Of a stretch of DNA of 64,000 nucleotides, positions 35,689 through 44,914 are shown piece by piece. This DNA is from Cytophagales bacterium (GTDB lineage Bacteria > Bacteroidota > Bacteroidia > Cytophagales > Bernardetiaceae). The stretch's first letter is position 1. Every line of letters starts with the position of its first letter. The notes under the pieces are model-generated. The model saw only the letters and a program-made list of their open reading frames with translations, was not told where the DNA came from and did not search any database. The DNA is taken from contig JAAFJX010000019.1 of assembly GCA_013299045.1 (NCBI GenBank), positions 1 to 64,000 of the forward strand. The letters are read 5' to 3'. The translations under genes and the position numbers were made by a program.

Positions 35689-35727
35689 AAAAAAGGACTA
35701 TTAGATAAACTGTTAGCCCTTTTTTTA
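35689..35727 (-). terminator. Probable intrinsic terminator
   Basis: AAAAAAAGGACTA and TTAGCCCTTTTTTT form a stem with one mismatch and T/A runs on both sides. It lies 19 bp past the stop of the minus-strand gene at 35746. Confidence 0.6.
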
Positions 35728-35745
35728 TTCAAACGTTGCTGAAGT

Positions 35746-36144
35746 CTATTCCATTTTGAGGTCTTGCACTGCAGAGTAAAAAAGCATTTGCTCTGTTTGC
35801 CAAGAATCCATGCTGCCAAACTCTTTTTGCCAGTCATCGTCTGTCTTAGCAATATAAGCCTGCCTGTCGGAGTCATTAAGTGCAGAGATGCGCACTTGCT
35901 TGTAAAACTCCATCTGTAAAGGATTCCAGTTACTAGCATCACCTCCAAAAGCGGTACGCCAGTCTTCTAGGGTCTTTTTCTGCCAGTCGGGTAGTTCGGC
36001 TGAAGGTAACTCTGTAAAAACAGGATTGGCAGGGTCAAACTTGCCTTGCGCCTGCATCTCGGCGGATACTAGGCTCATAAAAAAAAGGCAAAGCGAAAGG
36101 ATAAAGAACTTTTTCAAGGTAGTAGATTGTTTTATGAGGTTCAA
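35746..36144 (-). CDS. Small exported hypothetical protein
   Basis: 132 residues, with a signal peptide (residues ~10-32, cleavage near EMQAQ). The mature part is rich in Trp and Asp and has two similar segments: 'PDWQKKTLEDWRTAFGGDASNWNPLQMEFYKQ' (landmarks DWRTAFGGDA and WNPLQMEFY) and 'DDDWQKEFGSMDSWQTEQMLFY'. This internal repetition (W..EFG/AFGG...W...QM.FY) suggests a duplicated ~30-residue helical module. No known family. Function unknown. Confidence 0.7.
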   Translation of the reverse strand: MNLIKQSTTLKKFFILSLCLFFMSLVSAEMQAQGKFDPANPVFTELPSAELPDWQKKTLEDWRTAFGGDASNWNPLQMEFYKQVRISALNDSDRQAYIAKTDDDWQKEFGSMDSWQTEQMLFYSAVQDLKME

Positions 36145-36408
36145 TGTTTTTACAGACTTTGAAAACTGAGATACGCCAGATAATTGAGATAGATTGCTTA
36201 TTGCTGAAGGATAAACTCAATACGCTCAATCAGGTGCGTAAAGTTGGTTTTTTTTTTTTATATCTCCAAATTTTTCTGAAAACGATTTCCTAATATTTCC
36301 TAAACCAGTCGTTAAAGAATAAAAGCAAGAAGGGATAGACTGCACCTTGAAAATGAAAAAAAATATAAAAAAAATTTACAAAAAGCGTGTTTATTTAGAT
36401 TATAGATA

Positions 36409-36416
36409 TAAATTTG
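36409..36416 (+). promoter_or_regulatory. Promoter -7 box of the cytochrome oxidase genes
   Basis: TAAATTTG, an exact TAnnTTTG match, 52 nt before the ATG at 36468. No TTG at the ideal -33 position. The rest of 36145-36467 holds only A+T-rich sequence. Confidence 0.45.
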
Positions 36417-36467
36417 AGGCGTTAAAAGGGAGGTCTTCCACCCAAAAATTTTGTAAATCAATTATTT

Positions 36468-37211
36468 ATGGCAACTAACAGTATTGCTACCAACAGCAAA
36501 AGAGGTCTCTGGGGCGGTGGCGCAGAACCTTTAAAGGCCAGCTACGGAAAACTCATGATGTGGTTCTTCCTAGTGTCTGATGCACTCACTTTTTCTGGCT
36601 TTTTGACGGCTTATGGCATGGTTCGCTATGCTTATCCATCTTTTGATGCCACACAGCCTTTCAAATTTAGCGCAGAATACTGGCCTATTCCTGAAAAAGT
36701 TTTTGCAGCAGCGCCTTTTATTACAGCAGAAGCACCGCTTGTTTTCGTTGGTATTATGACCTTTATTCTCATTTTGAGCAGCGTTACTATGGTTTTGGCA
36801 GTAGAAGCGGGGCACCGTGGCTCAAGGGTAGAGGTAGAAAAATGGATGATATGGACTATCTTAGGCGGTTTGGCTTTTTTGGGCTGCCAAGCGTGGGAGT
36901 GGATACACTTTATTGGTGGAACAGGCCCTGAAAGCCCTTATTTGCAAAAAGGGGTTACTTATTTAGGTGCAAGCCTTACTCAGAATCAGTATGGCCCACC
37001 TCCATTTGCGGATTTCTTCTTTTTCATTACGGGCTTCCACGGCACACACGTTCTCTCGGGCGTGGCGCTGAATGTGCTCATTTTCTATAATACAGTTATG
37101 GGCGTTTATGAGCGACGCGGGCATTATGAAATGGTAGAAAAAGTAGGTCTTTACTGGCACTTTGTAGATTTGGTGTGGGTTTTTGTCTTTACCTTCTTCT
37201 ATCTTGTTTAA
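36468..37211 (+). CDS. ctaE: Cytochrome c oxidase subunit III
   Basis: 247 residues with five to six hydrophobic segments. Subunit III of heme-copper oxidases stabilises the catalytic subunit. Diagnostic parts: KLMMWFFLVSDALTFSGFLT in the first helix, the carboxylate-containing GCQAWEWIHF, FFFFITGFHGTHVLSGVALN with the conserved His pair, and the terminal GLYWHFVDLVWVFVFTFFYL. It lies 61 bp before a subunit IV gene in the same direction. Subunits I and II (ctaD, ctaC) and the heme genes are not in the window, although they are usually adjacent. Confidence 0.95.
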   Translation: MATNSIATNSKRGLWGGGAEPLKASYGKLMMWFFLVSDALTFSGFLTAYGMVRYAYPSFDATQPFKFSAEYWPIPEKVFAAAPFITAEAPLVFVGIMTFILILSSVTMVLAVEAGHRGSRVEVEKWMIWTILGGLAFLGCQAWEWIHFIGGTGPESPYLQKGVTYLGASLTQNQYGPPPFADFFFFITGFHGTHVLSGVALNVLIFYNTVMGVYERRGHYEMVEKVGLYWHFVDLVWVFVFTFFYLV

Positions 37212-37272
37212 AAAGCGTTTTCTCTTTTAAGAGTTTTTAGCAAAATATTTATCCCCTAAATTTTCTTATAAA

Positions 37273-37608
37273 ATGGCAAGTTACGAAGGACTCTCCGCTC
37301 AAGAAATTGAGGAAAAGAAAAACAAACAAATTCGTAAAATTTGGTTGGTTGCAGGTTATTTGGCAGTTATAACCGCTATTGAGTTTGCTATTGCATTCAC
37401 TAGCATACCAAAAGGTGTTAAAAACATCACCTTCATTGTTTTGACTATCGTGAAGGCATTTTTTATCGTTGCAGAATTTATGCACTTACGGCATGAGGTT
37501 AAAATGCTGATGTATGCGGTCGTATTGCCAATGGCATTTGTTCTGTGGTTGATTCTGGCTTTATTGATTGAAGCAGATGCTATCTTTAACGTCCTGTTTG
37601 GAGGTTAA
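37273..37608 (+). CDS. Cytochrome c oxidase subunit IV family protein
   Basis: 111 residues, with three hydrophobic segments (residues ~23-42, 50-70, 78-100). The motif around AEFMHLRHEVKMLMYAV and the small size are typical of prokaryotic COX4/CyoD-like subunits in Bacteroidota. It follows ctaE by 61 bp. Role: a small membrane subunit of the aa3-type or caa3-type oxidase. A terminator follows. Confidence 0.9.
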   Translation: MASYEGLSAQEIEEKKNKQIRKIWLVAGYLAVITAIEFAIAFTSIPKGVKNITFIVLTIVKAFFIVAEFMHLRHEVKMLMYAVVLPMAFVLWLILALLIEADAIFNVLFGG

Positions 37609-37643
37609 TTATTCTCCTGCTTGATAATCTGGTTTTTATCTAG

Positions 37644-37683
37644 AAAAGGCCGCTATTGCTTCTGCAAGTGTGGCCTTTTTTAT
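37644..37683 (+). terminator. Intrinsic terminator of the oxidase-subunit pair
   Basis: AAAAGGCC (37644-37651) pairs with GGCCTTTT and is followed by a run of T. Confidence 0.85.
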
Positions 37684-37701
37684 TAAACGGTTGTTGATAT
37701 T

Positions 37702-38355
37702 ATGCTTGAAGTAAGATTCCTCACTTGCAATGCCTTTAGTGAAAATACCTATCTCGTTTGGGACAGCACTACGCTTGAGGCCATTATGATAGACCCAGGC
37801 TGCTATGAAGATGCCGAACGTCAAGCCTTTACCTATTTTATTGCCCAACAAAAACTAAAATTGATTGGTATTTATAATACGCATTGCCACATAGACCACG
37901 TGCTGGGTTGTGCATGGGCTATGCGCACCTATAACATTCCGCTCTATATACACCAAGCCGAATTGAATAACTGCCGCATGAACCCTGTGGTGGCAGACCG
38001 TTATGGTTTCCATGCTTTTGAGCCTTTTGAGCATACACACTTCCTGAAAGAGGACGACCAGATTAAACTTGGCGAACATGACCTAAAAATCCTTTTTGTG
38101 CCTGGCCATTCACCGGGGCACGTGGCCTTTTATTCTGCCGAAAGCAAATTTTGTATCAATGGCGACGTACTCTTCCAGGGCAGCGTAGGCCGTACAGACC
38201 TTCCTGGCGGCGATATGGCAACGCTTTTAGAGAGCATTCAAGAAACCATGTTTGCACTGCCCGACGACACAACCGTTTATTGCGGACACGGCGAACCTAC
38301 AAGTATTGGTTATGAAAAAATACACAACCCTTTTTGTGGCGAAAATGCCCGCTAA
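37702..38355 (+). CDS. MBL-fold metallo-hydrolase (glyoxalase II-like)
   Basis: 217 residues. Metallo-beta-lactamase fold with the zinc motif NTHCHIDHVLG (HxHxDH), a later His in VPGHSPGHVAFY, the bridging Asp in CINGDVLF and the last His in VYCGHGEPT. Ligands for a dinuclear metal site are complete. The sequence ILFVPGHSPGHVAFYS and the GSVGRTDLPGG loop are as in YcbL/GloB-type thioesterases. Probable role: hydrolysis of a glutathione-like or other thioester in the cytoplasm. Only 28 bp separates it from moaA, so they may be cotranscribed. Confidence 0.9.
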   Translation: MLEVRFLTCNAFSENTYLVWDSTTLEAIMIDPGCYEDAERQAFTYFIAQQKLKLIGIYNTHCHIDHVLGCAWAMRTYNIPLYIHQAELNNCRMNPVVADRYGFHAFEPFEHTHFLKEDDQIKLGEHDLKILFVPGHSPGHVAFYSAESKFCINGDVLFQGSVGRTDLPGGDMATLLESIQETMFALPDDTTVYCGHGEPTSIGYEKIHNPFCGENAR

Positions 38356-38383
38356 TCAACTCTGAAAATTGACTCACGGCCCA

Positions 38384-39382
38384 ATGCAAACGCTTTTTGA
38401 CAATCATGGCCGCAAAATAGACTATTTGCGTTTGGCTGTAACAGACCGCTGTAATTTGCGCTGCTTTTATTGTATGCCAGAGAAGGGTGTCCAATTTCTC
38501 AGAAAAAAACAATTATTGAGCTTAGAGGAACAAAAACGACTTCTACGTATTCTTACTGTAGCAGGCATTCGTAAGGTGCGGATAACAGGAGGCGAGCCTT
38601 TTGTCTATCCTGATATAGAGGCACTTTTAGATTTTTTGGCTTTGGAGCTTGATATCCCTAAATTGAGAATCACGACCAATGGCGTTTTGACTGAAAAATA
38701 TTTACCTCAGTTTGAAAAGTGGGGACTGGAAGTGGTTAATCTGAGCCTAGATGGCACAGATGCACTTTCTTTTGAGAGAATTAGCAGACGCAAACATTTC
38801 AAAAGCGTTTGGCAAACTTTTCAGGCTTTGTTAGAACGCGGCATTCGCGTCAAAATCAATGCGGTTATAACGGCTGGGGTGAACGACAACCAGCTCATTC
38901 CACTTGCGCGCCTTGCAGAGGAGTATCCCGTTGAAGTCCGTTTTATTGAAGAAATGCCTTTCAATGGTGTAGGTGCACGTACCGACACGCTCTGGTGGAA
39001 CTATCAGCGTTTGAGGCAGAGTTTAACCAACGCTTTCGGTACACTTGAGCCTTTACCCAGCCAACCCAGCGAAACAGCTATGCGGTTTGGAATAAGTGGC
39101 TTCAAGGGGTATTTAGGCATCATTGCTGCTTTCTCACGCACTTTTTGTGGCACTTGTAACCGTTTGCGGGTTACGGCAGATGGAACTCTCAAAACCTGCC
39201 TCTACGACGACGGAGTCTTTAACATTCGTGATTTGTTGCGCGCTCATCCTAAAGACGACGAACCTATACGGCAGAAACTTACGCAAGCTCTCGCTAATCG
39301 TTCCAAAGATGGCTTTGAGGCTGAAAATAGACGTTCTAGTAAATCTAAAATCACCGAGTCCATGACTCAAATTGGAGGCTAA
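38384..39382 (+). CDS. moaA: GTP 3',8-cyclase MoaA (molybdopterin synthesis)
   Basis: 332 residues from the ATG at 38384 (a TTG five codons earlier is in frame but not needed). Radical SAM enzyme: Cys23, Cys27, Cys30 in RCNLRCFYC. The C-terminal second cluster is supplied by the Cys residues in FCGTCNRLRVTADG and LKTCLYD. The protein ends in Gly-Gly, the tail required for activity in MoaA. Substrate-binding 'ITGGEPF' and 'LSLDGTD' are also present. It makes the cyclic intermediate that MoaC turns into cPMP. No other moa genes are nearby. Confidence 0.96.
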   Translation: MQTLFDNHGRKIDYLRLAVTDRCNLRCFYCMPEKGVQFLRKKQLLSLEEQKRLLRILTVAGIRKVRITGGEPFVYPDIEALLDFLALELDIPKLRITTNGVLTEKYLPQFEKWGLEVVNLSLDGTDALSFERISRRKHFKSVWQTFQALLERGIRVKINAVITAGVNDNQLIPLARLAEEYPVEVRFIEEMPFNGVGARTDTLWWNYQRLRQSLTNAFGTLEPLPSQPSETAMRFGISGFKGYLGIIAAFSRTFCGTCNRLRVTADGTLKTCLYDDGVFNIRDLLRAHPKDDEPIRQKLTQALANRSKDGFEAENRRSSKSKITESMTQIGG

Positions 39383-39475
39383 AAAAGCATGAATACCTTG
39401 CTGTATCCTTTAATACCACTTTTTTATAGTCATAATATTTTTTTAGAATAATTCCTTCCTTATTCAAAAAAGAGT

Positions 39476-39483
39476 TATTTTTG
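39476..39483 (+). promoter_or_regulatory. Promoter -7 box of the gene at 39514
   Basis: TATTTTTG, an exact TAnnTTTG match, 30 nt before the ATG at 39514. The in-frame TTG at 39481 would fall on this box, which argues for the ATG as start. Confidence 0.45.
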
Positions 39484-39513
39484 CAGCATAAAAAAAATAA
39501 TCTTATTGCACTT

Positions 39514-40038
39514 ATGTCTATTGCCAACAACAAAGGCTATTCGCCATCTATTATTAAGCAGTTCCGCGAACGTATTCAAAAAGAAAATTACTCTTTTATT
39601 TTGAATGATGAAATTGAGCGTAGCGAAGAGAGTGTTGCCTTCTTCTTTGTAGGCGAATACAAGGGCAATGCCGTTGTATTTGATGCTTGTGTTTATACGC
39701 TCCGTTTGCAGTATGAAGTAGAAGTTCTGGAGCAAGCTCAGGAGATTGTGCAAGAAAAATTTGATGATTTTGATTGGGAAAACGGAGACGAAAATGAACC
39801 CAAGGCGGTTGATTTATTTGAAAAAACAGTGAGCATTATTGATGAAGAAAAATCAGTACAAGTAGCCGAATTTATTGATTTTGACGAAACAATAGAACTT
39901 GGTGTTGGTATTGATGCAGCCCTGAACTGTACTGAAATAACTGATGCCGTCATTGAAAAGTTTATTCAGGACTTTAATAAGGGTAAGCTCGTCTTATCTG
40001 ATACCTACGCCTCTTTTGAGGTTCGTGAGGCCTTCTGA
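39514..40038 (+). CDS. Hypothetical acidic protein
   Basis: 174 residues from the ATG at 39514. No signal peptide, so cytoplasmic. Opens MSIANNKGYSPSIIKQFRER and has an acidic middle (DDFDWENGDENEPKAVD) and a C-terminal helix pair (EITDAVIEKFIQDFNKGKL). Residues 40-75 read as beta-strands ('ESVAFFFVGEYKGNAVVFDACVYTLRLQYEVE' region; landmarks FFFVGEY and VVFDACVY). No recognised family; the well-formed start and strong bias for Glu/Asp suggest a real gene. Confidence 0.7.
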   Translation: MSIANNKGYSPSIIKQFRERIQKENYSFILNDEIERSEESVAFFFVGEYKGNAVVFDACVYTLRLQYEVEVLEQAQEIVQEKFDDFDWENGDENEPKAVDLFEKTVSIIDEEKSVQVAEFIDFDETIELGVGIDAALNCTEITDAVIEKFIQDFNKGKLVLSDTYASFEVREAF

Positions 40039-40191
40039 AACTAAAATTTAAAGGCTTTGGCCAGTGTAAAAACATATAGTTGGACAGAAACCTCTCTTGG
40101 TTTGAACTGGGAGGGGATTTTGGGTTTTACCTGATGGCGTAAAGATGATTATCAGCGTCTTTATCTATTTCGTGAACCCAATCTCCATTTT

Positions 40192-40866
40192 ATGCAAGTT
40201 ACATCTTATCAAAATATTGAATTTGTTAATTACCGCCCTGAACACTATCCTGAACTAAAAGCGGTTATGCAGTTAGCTTACGCATCGGTGGGTGCGCAAT
40301 ATGCCTGCGAACAAGAAATGAATCTGCTTTCCGTGCTCTATCCCGAAGGGCAATTTGTATGCTTGGTGAATGGTATTTTGGCTGGCTGTGTTACAACTCG
40401 CATTGTGCCTTTTGCTAAATACAGCAAACCCCACCGTCTAGACCAAGTAGCAGACCTCAACACCTTTATCGAAGATGCTGAAATCGGCGACGTTGTGTGT
40501 GGTCTGGACGTGGTCGTACATCCAAACTTTAGAACGCTCAAGCTAGGCACAAAATTAATGCAGTGTTCTCTAAATCAGTCTTTTAAAGATAACTTCCCAT
40601 TCTATATAGGCGCTTCGCGGGTAGCTAATTACAAAAACTATGCTGCAAAAATGTCGCTCTATACTTATGTTCAAAATGTACTGACAGGCCAGCTGCGCGA
40701 CCCCGCTTTGAGTTTCCATTTAAGCTACGGTGCAAGAGTCATTGACCTCATTTATAATTTTGACCCCCAAGATACTGAGTCGGTGGGTTGTGGGGTTGTT
40801 GTTGTGTTTGACAATCCATGCTACAACGCCAGCTTGCCACGTACAAATCATCTACAAGCCGGCTGA
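40192..40866 (+). CDS. GNAT-family N-acetyltransferase
   Basis: 224 residues. Begins with 'FVNYRPEHYPELKAVMQLAY' and contains a GNAT core: FVCLVNGILAGCVTT, VVCGLDVVVHPNFRTLKLGTKLM, which holds the pyrophosphate-binding R-x-x-x-L-G-x-x-L loop (RTLKLGTKLM), and PFYIGASRVANYKNYAAKM. Relatives in Bacteroidota and cyanobacteria include a domain that is often fused to a carbon-nitrogen hydrolase; here it stands alone. Substrate unknown. Cytoplasmic. Confidence 0.78.
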   Translation: MQVTSYQNIEFVNYRPEHYPELKAVMQLAYASVGAQYACEQEMNLLSVLYPEGQFVCLVNGILAGCVTTRIVPFAKYSKPHRLDQVADLNTFIEDAEIGDVVCGLDVVVHPNFRTLKLGTKLMQCSLNQSFKDNFPFYIGASRVANYKNYAAKMSLYTYVQNVLTGQLRDPALSFHLSYGARVIDLIYNFDPQDTESVGCGVVVVFDNPCYNASLPRTNHLQAG

Positions 40867-40942
40867 GCGCTTTAGTCCAGTTTTTTTTAAAACTAAAAAT
40901 GGACTCGCTTTCAGGTTATACCATAAGTTTTTCTTGTTATTC

Positions 40943-40973
40943 TTTGCTATTTAGCAAGTTTTACTTATTTTTG
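40943..40973 (+). promoter_or_regulatory. Promoter of lepA
   Basis: TTTG (40943-40946), 19-nt spacer, TATTTTTG (40966-40973). Both boxes match the Bacteroidota consensus; the ATG of lepA is 98 nt downstream. Confidence 0.65.
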
Positions 40974-41070
40974 CAAACTTAAAGCGAGGCTTTGGTTTAT
41001 GTTTTTATAAAAAAAAATAAAACTTTGTTAATTCCCTAAGAAGCCCAAAAACACGCGAAAGCCAATTTGT

Positions 41071-42855
41071 ATGAAAAATCTCCGTAACTTTTGTATCATA
41101 GCTCACATTGACCACGGCAAAAGTACCTTAGCAGACCGTCTCCTAGAGTTTACCAAAACAGTAGCTGCACGCGATATGCAAGCCCAACTTTTGGACAATA
41201 TGGACTTGGAACGTGAGCGCGGCATTACCATCAAAAGCCATGCTATCCAAATGGACTTTTTTTATAAAGGAGAAACTTTTGTATTAAATTTGATTGATAC
41301 GCCAGGTCACGTGGATTTTTCCTATGAGGTATCGCGCTCCATAGCGGCCTGTGAGGGCGCTCTATTGGTTGTAGATGCCGCTCAGGGTATAGAGGCGCAA
41401 ACCATTTCTAACCTCTATTTAGCCATTGCGAGTAATCTCACCATCATTCCAGTACTTAACAAAATTGATTTGCCGAGTGCTCAGCCCGAACTCGTTGGCG
41501 AACAGATTATAGACCTTATTGGCTGCGACCGCGAAGATATTATTTTGGCAAGCGCTAAAGACGGTATAGGCATTCCTGAAATACTGGCAGCCATTGTTGA
41601 GCGAGTGCCAAGCCCTAAAGGCGACCCCAATGCGCCCTTACAGGCACTTATTTTTGACTCCGTCTTTAATTCTTATAGAGGCGTAGAAGTGCTTTTTAAA
41701 GTACTGAATGGCACTATCAAGAAAAATGATAAAATCAAATTCATGGCCACAGACCGCATTTATGATGCCGACGAGGTAGGTATCATGCGCCTGAACTATG
41801 AGCCTAAGCCTGAAATTTCAGCCGGGAACGTGGGCTATCTCATTTCTGGAATAAAAGTAGCCAAAGAGGTAAAAGTAGGCGATACCATAACCTTGCTCAG
41901 TACTCCTGCCGCCGAACCTATCAAGGGCTTTGAAGATGTAAAGCCCATGGTCTTTGCCGGTATTTATCCCGTGGACACCATTGATTTTGAGGAGCTTCGT
42001 GCCTCTATGGAAAAACTGCAACTCAACGATGCAGCCCTTACCTGGGAGCCTGAAACCTCTGCGGCCTTGGGTTTTGGCTTCCGTTGTGGATTTTTAGGTA
42101 TGCTGCACATGGAAATTGTGCAAGAACGCCTTGAACGTGAGTTTGATATGACGGTTATTACAACCGTACCTTCTGTCCAGTTCTTGGTTACGCTGGGTAA
42201 CGGCGACTTACAAAAAGTAAGTGCTCCGTCCGAAATGCCTGAGCCTGGTAAAATGCGTAAAGTAGAAGAACCATTTATCAAAGCAACTATCATTACTAAA
42301 GCAGAATACATAGGTGCAATCATTTCTTTGTGCATCGAAAAACGAGGTATTATCAAAAATCAGTCTTACCTTACCGTGGACCGTGTAGAAATGATATTTG
42401 AAATGCCATTGGCCGAAATTGTATTTGATTTCTTTGACAAACTCAAAACAATTTCTAGAGGCTATGCTTCGTTGGATTATGAGTTGATAACACCGCAAGA
42501 GTCCGATATGGTCAAGCTGGACATCATGCTAAACGGCGAAAACGTGGACGCGCTTTCAGCTATTGTGCATAGGTCTAAGGCGTATGATTGGGGCAAGCGT
42601 ATCTGTGAAAAACTAAGAGAACTGCTCCCGCGCCAGCAGTTTGAAATTGCTATTCAGGCTGGTATAGGCGCAAAAATTATCGCTCGCGAAACGGTCAAAG
42701 CTTTGCGTAAGGACGTTACGGCCAAATGCTATGGGGGAGATATTTCGCGTAAGCGCAAACTCTTGGAAAAACAGAAAAAAGGTAAAAAGCGTATGCGCCA
42801 AATTGGCCGCGTGGAAGTGCCGCAAGAGGCTTTTATGGCCGTACTAAAAATTTAA
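41071..42855 (+). CDS. lepA: Elongation factor 4 (LepA)
   Basis: 594 residues, normal length. GTPase that back-translocates ribosomes or helps initiation and 30S assembly. G motifs: [12 protein letters not shown] (G1), RGITIKSHA (G2), DTPGHVDF (G3), NKIDLPSA (G4). LepA-specific C-terminal domain with '[25 protein letters not shown]' (landmarks CYGGDISRK and KKGKKRM). It is peripheral to the membrane in bacteria. It has its own promoter and stands alone, without lepB beside it. Confidence 0.97.
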   Translation: MKNLRNFCIIAHIDHGKSTLADRLLEFTKTVAARDMQAQLLDNMDLERERGITIKSHAIQMDFFYKGETFVLNLIDTPGHVDFSYEVSRSIAACEGALLVVDAAQGIEAQTISNLYLAIASNLTIIPVLNKIDLPSAQPELVGEQIIDLIGCDREDIILASAKDGIGIPEILAAIVERVPSPKGDPNAPLQALIFDSVFNSYRGVEVLFKVLNGTIKKNDKIKFMATDRIYDADEVGIMRLNYEPKPEISAGNVGYLISGIKVAKEVKVGDTITLLSTPAAEPIKGFEDVKPMVFAGIYPVDTIDFEELRASMEKLQLNDAALTWEPETSAALGFGFRCGFLGMLHMEIVQERLEREFDMTVITTVPSVQFLVTLGNGDLQKVSAPSEMPEPGKMRKVEEPFIKATIITKAEYIGAIISLCIEKRGIIKNQSYLTVDRVEMIFEMPLAEIVFDFFDKLKTISRGYASLDYELITPQESDMVKLDIMLNGENVDALSAIVHRSKAYDWGKRICEKLRELLPRQQFEIAIQAGIGAKIIARETVKALRKDVTAKCYGGDISRKRKLLEKQKKGKKRMRQIGRVEVPQEAFMAVLKI

Positions 42856-42932
42856 TAATAACCGTTCCTACTATCTTTTGGCTCTTTTTTTGACATCAAA
42901 AAGTAATAATTGACTTGTAAAAGAAAAAAACA

Positions 42933-43472
42933 ATGGTAAAAACTTGGACTCAAAAATGCGCTTTGGTGATAGGCTCGGTCGTTCTTTGTCTTATTATAAC
43001 AACAGCAGCCTTTTCGCAGATTAATCCTAAAAGCTTGGGTATAAAGTATGATGCAGATGCGCTGCCGCAGGCTTTAGAACTTGCCAGTAAAAACTATGCA
43101 AATATCAAGAATGGGAGCTTTGAGCGCAACTCTTTGGCACTAAAAGCCCTCTTGCCTACACATACTGGTCATCATCATCGCATGGAGGCTATTGCACTCC
43201 TTATGGCCAGCATAGACCCCACTAACTTTGATAAAACGGAAATGGGCATACGTGCTGCCTATGCCTGTATGTCTGCCGTTGTACATCTTGCCTATGCGCG
43301 TACATCTGATTTAGGGGTAGCTATCCCACAAACAGAAGTAGATGCGGTTGTGCAGGCTATGGAAAGAATTTACCCTGACCGTCAGTCTCTAACCGACCGT
43401 ATTGTAGAAAAAATGAATGTTGTGATGGCTGCTGATGCTGCTAAAGAAGCCGCGTCAGAACAAGAAAAGTAA
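42933..43472 (+). CDS. Exported hypothetical protein
   Basis: 179 residues, with a signal peptide (residues ~10-29, ending AAFSQ). The mature part is mostly helical with no cysteines that matter; a His-rich 'THTGHHHRMEAIALLMASID' near residue 78 stands out and could bind metal. Followed by a helix-rich 'AYACMSAVVHLAYART' and ending in an acidic/Ala-rich tail. No family is recognised. A strong terminator (43496-43538) follows. Confidence 0.72.
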   Translation: MVKTWTQKCALVIGSVVLCLIITTAAFSQINPKSLGIKYDADALPQALELASKNYANIKNGSFERNSLALKALLPTHTGHHHRMEAIALLMASIDPTNFDKTEMGIRAAYACMSAVVHLAYARTSDLGVAIPQTEVDAVVQAMERIYPDRQSLTDRIVEKMNVVMAADAAKEAASEQEK

Positions 43473-43495
43473 CATTTCTTTCGCTGTGTCCAGAC

Positions 43496-43538
43496 AAAAC
43501 CTTACAAAGCGATTTTAACTTTGCAAGGTTTTTTTTTA
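43496..43538 (+). terminator. Intrinsic terminator
   Basis: AAAACCTTACAAAG pairs with CTTTGCAAGGTTTT (one A-C mismatch) with a T run of nine. It insulates the downstream ribosomal block from the gene upstream. Confidence 0.85.
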
Positions 43539-43613
43539 TTTGTGTTATACGACCAAATTTATTTCACTACTGGCGCTAAAACAAGGCTTGGCTATAATTT
43601 TTTAAAAAAGGTA

Positions 43614-43643
43614 TTGCTTTTTGAAAATAAAACTCTATTTTTG
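43614..43643 (+). promoter_or_regulatory. Promoter of the isolated rplB block
   Basis: TTG (43614-43616), 19-nt spacer, TATTTTTG (43636-43643), ~108 nt before the rplB ATG. Together with the terminator upstream, it shows that the block is an independent unit. Confidence 0.65.
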
Positions 43644-43750
43644 CGGTCTGTTAAGTATTATCCAACTGCTCTGCTAGCAATACAATCAGCTAAAGCCTTG
43701 ATAGTCAAGTGCTGCAAAGATTGTGAAAAAGCAGAGTGAATTTCAAAAAA

Positions 43751-44581
43751 ATGGCTGTTAAAAAACTCAGACCCGTAACGCCCGGGCAAAGATTCAGAGT
43801 GGCACCGTCTTTTGCAGACATTACCACAAAAAATCCAGAAAAATCTTTGCTTGAACCCCTGAAAAAGTCAGGTGGTCGTAACAATCAAGGGCGTATGACG
43901 ATTCGGAACGTAGGCGGAGGCCACAAACAACTGTACCGAATCATTGATTTCAAACGCGCAAAACGCGACGTTAGTGCTGAAGTAATGACGATTGAGTATG
44001 ACCCGAACCGTTCGGCTCGTATTGCGCTCATTAAGTACGAAGACGGTGAAAAAGCCTACATCATTGCACCAAACGGTCTTAAAGTAGGTACTAAGGTGCG
44101 TGCTGGTTCAGGGATTGCCCCTGAAGTAGGCAATGCGCTTCCACTCTCCGATATGCCTATCGGTACTGTTGTTCACAACGTAGAGCTGAAGCCAGGCCAG
44201 GGTGCAGCTATGGCGCGTAGTGCAGGTACTTATGTGCAACTCGTGGCGCGTGATGGCAAATATGCTACACTCAAATTGCCTTCGGGCGAAATGCGTTTGG
44301 TTTTGGCCAATTGCTATGCCACAGTAGGCTCTGTTTCTAATGCAGACCACATGAACGTAACGCTCGGTAAAGCGGGCAGAAATCGTTGGCTAGGCCGTCG
44401 TCCTCGCACGCGCCCTGTAGCCATGAACCCCGTGGATCACCCAATGGGTGGTGGTGAAGGCCGTGCATCTGGCGGACACCCACGTTCTCGCAATGGTCTG
44501 TATGCAAAAGGACAGAAAACACGTAAGCCTAACAAGTACTCTGACAAGTTCATTGTTAGCAAACCTAAAGCTAAAAAGTAA
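43751..44581 (+). CDS. rplB: 50S ribosomal protein L2
   Basis: 276 residues from the ATG at 43751 ([15 protein letters not shown]), normal length. L2 is a primary 23S rRNA-binding protein at the peptidyl-transferase centre. Core: [18 protein letters not shown] near the N-terminus and the C-terminal active-site-adjacent motif [20 protein letters not shown]-type sequence (landmarks [13 protein letters not shown] and GGHP). It opens a four-gene block L2-S19-L22-S3. In almost all bacteria it is preceded by S10-L3-L4-L23, but here a promoter and terminator lie immediately upstream instead. Confidence 0.98.
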   Translation: MAVKKLRPVTPGQRFRVAPSFADITTKNPEKSLLEPLKKSGGRNNQGRMTIRNVGGGHKQLYRIIDFKRAKRDVSAEVMTIEYDPNRSARIALIKYEDGEKAYIIAPNGLKVGTKVRAGSGIAPEVGNALPLSDMPIGTVVHNVELKPGQGAAMARSAGTYVQLVARDGKYATLKLPSGEMRLVLANCYATVGSVSNADHMNVTLGKAGRNRWLGRRPRTRPVAMNPVDHPMGGGEGRASGGHPRSRNGLYAKGQKTRKPNKYSDKFIVSKPKAKK

Positions 44582-44605
44582 CCCCTACACCTCGTACAAA
44601 AATTT

Positions 44606-44887
44606 ATGGCACGTTCATTAAGAAAAGGCCCATACGTAGAAGCCAGACTTGAAGGCAGAGTCCTTGAGTTAAATAAGGCCAGCAAAAAGAAAGTTATCAA
44701 AACTTGGTCTAGGCGCTCCATGATTACTCCCGACTTTATCGGGCACACGTTTTCGGTACATAACGGTAACAAATTTATACCTGTTTATGTAACTGACACT
44801 ATGGTAGGCCACAAACTCGGCGAGTTTGCTCCTACCCGCAACTTTAGAGGCCACGTAGCCAAAAAAGATAAAAAAGGTAAAAAGTAA
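44606..44887 (+). CDS. rpsS: 30S ribosomal protein S19
   Basis: 93 residues. S19 core: [20 protein letters not shown], then [23 protein letters not shown] and [18 protein letters not shown] basic Lys-rich tail ends it. It lies 24 bp after rplB and 27 bp before rplV. It binds 16S rRNA in the 30S head. Confidence 0.98.
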   Translation: MARSLRKGPYVEARLEGRVLELNKASKKKVIKTWSRRSMITPDFIGHTFSVHNGNKFIPVYVTDTMVGHKLGEFAPTRNFRGHVAKKDKKGKK

Positions 44888-44914
44888 ACAGGTCGCTCAA
44901 GACCACTTGTAAAC

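Noticed and set aside
40039-40191. Riboswitch or structured leader before the acetyltransferase at 40192
   Set aside because: Only a weak hairpin (AAAGATGA...CGTCTTT) is present; it does not match any riboswitch pattern I know.
43521-43739. A 72-codon plus-strand frame before rplB
   Set aside because: It starts inside the terminator at 43496-43538 and covers the rplB promoter, so it is a chance frame in the leader.
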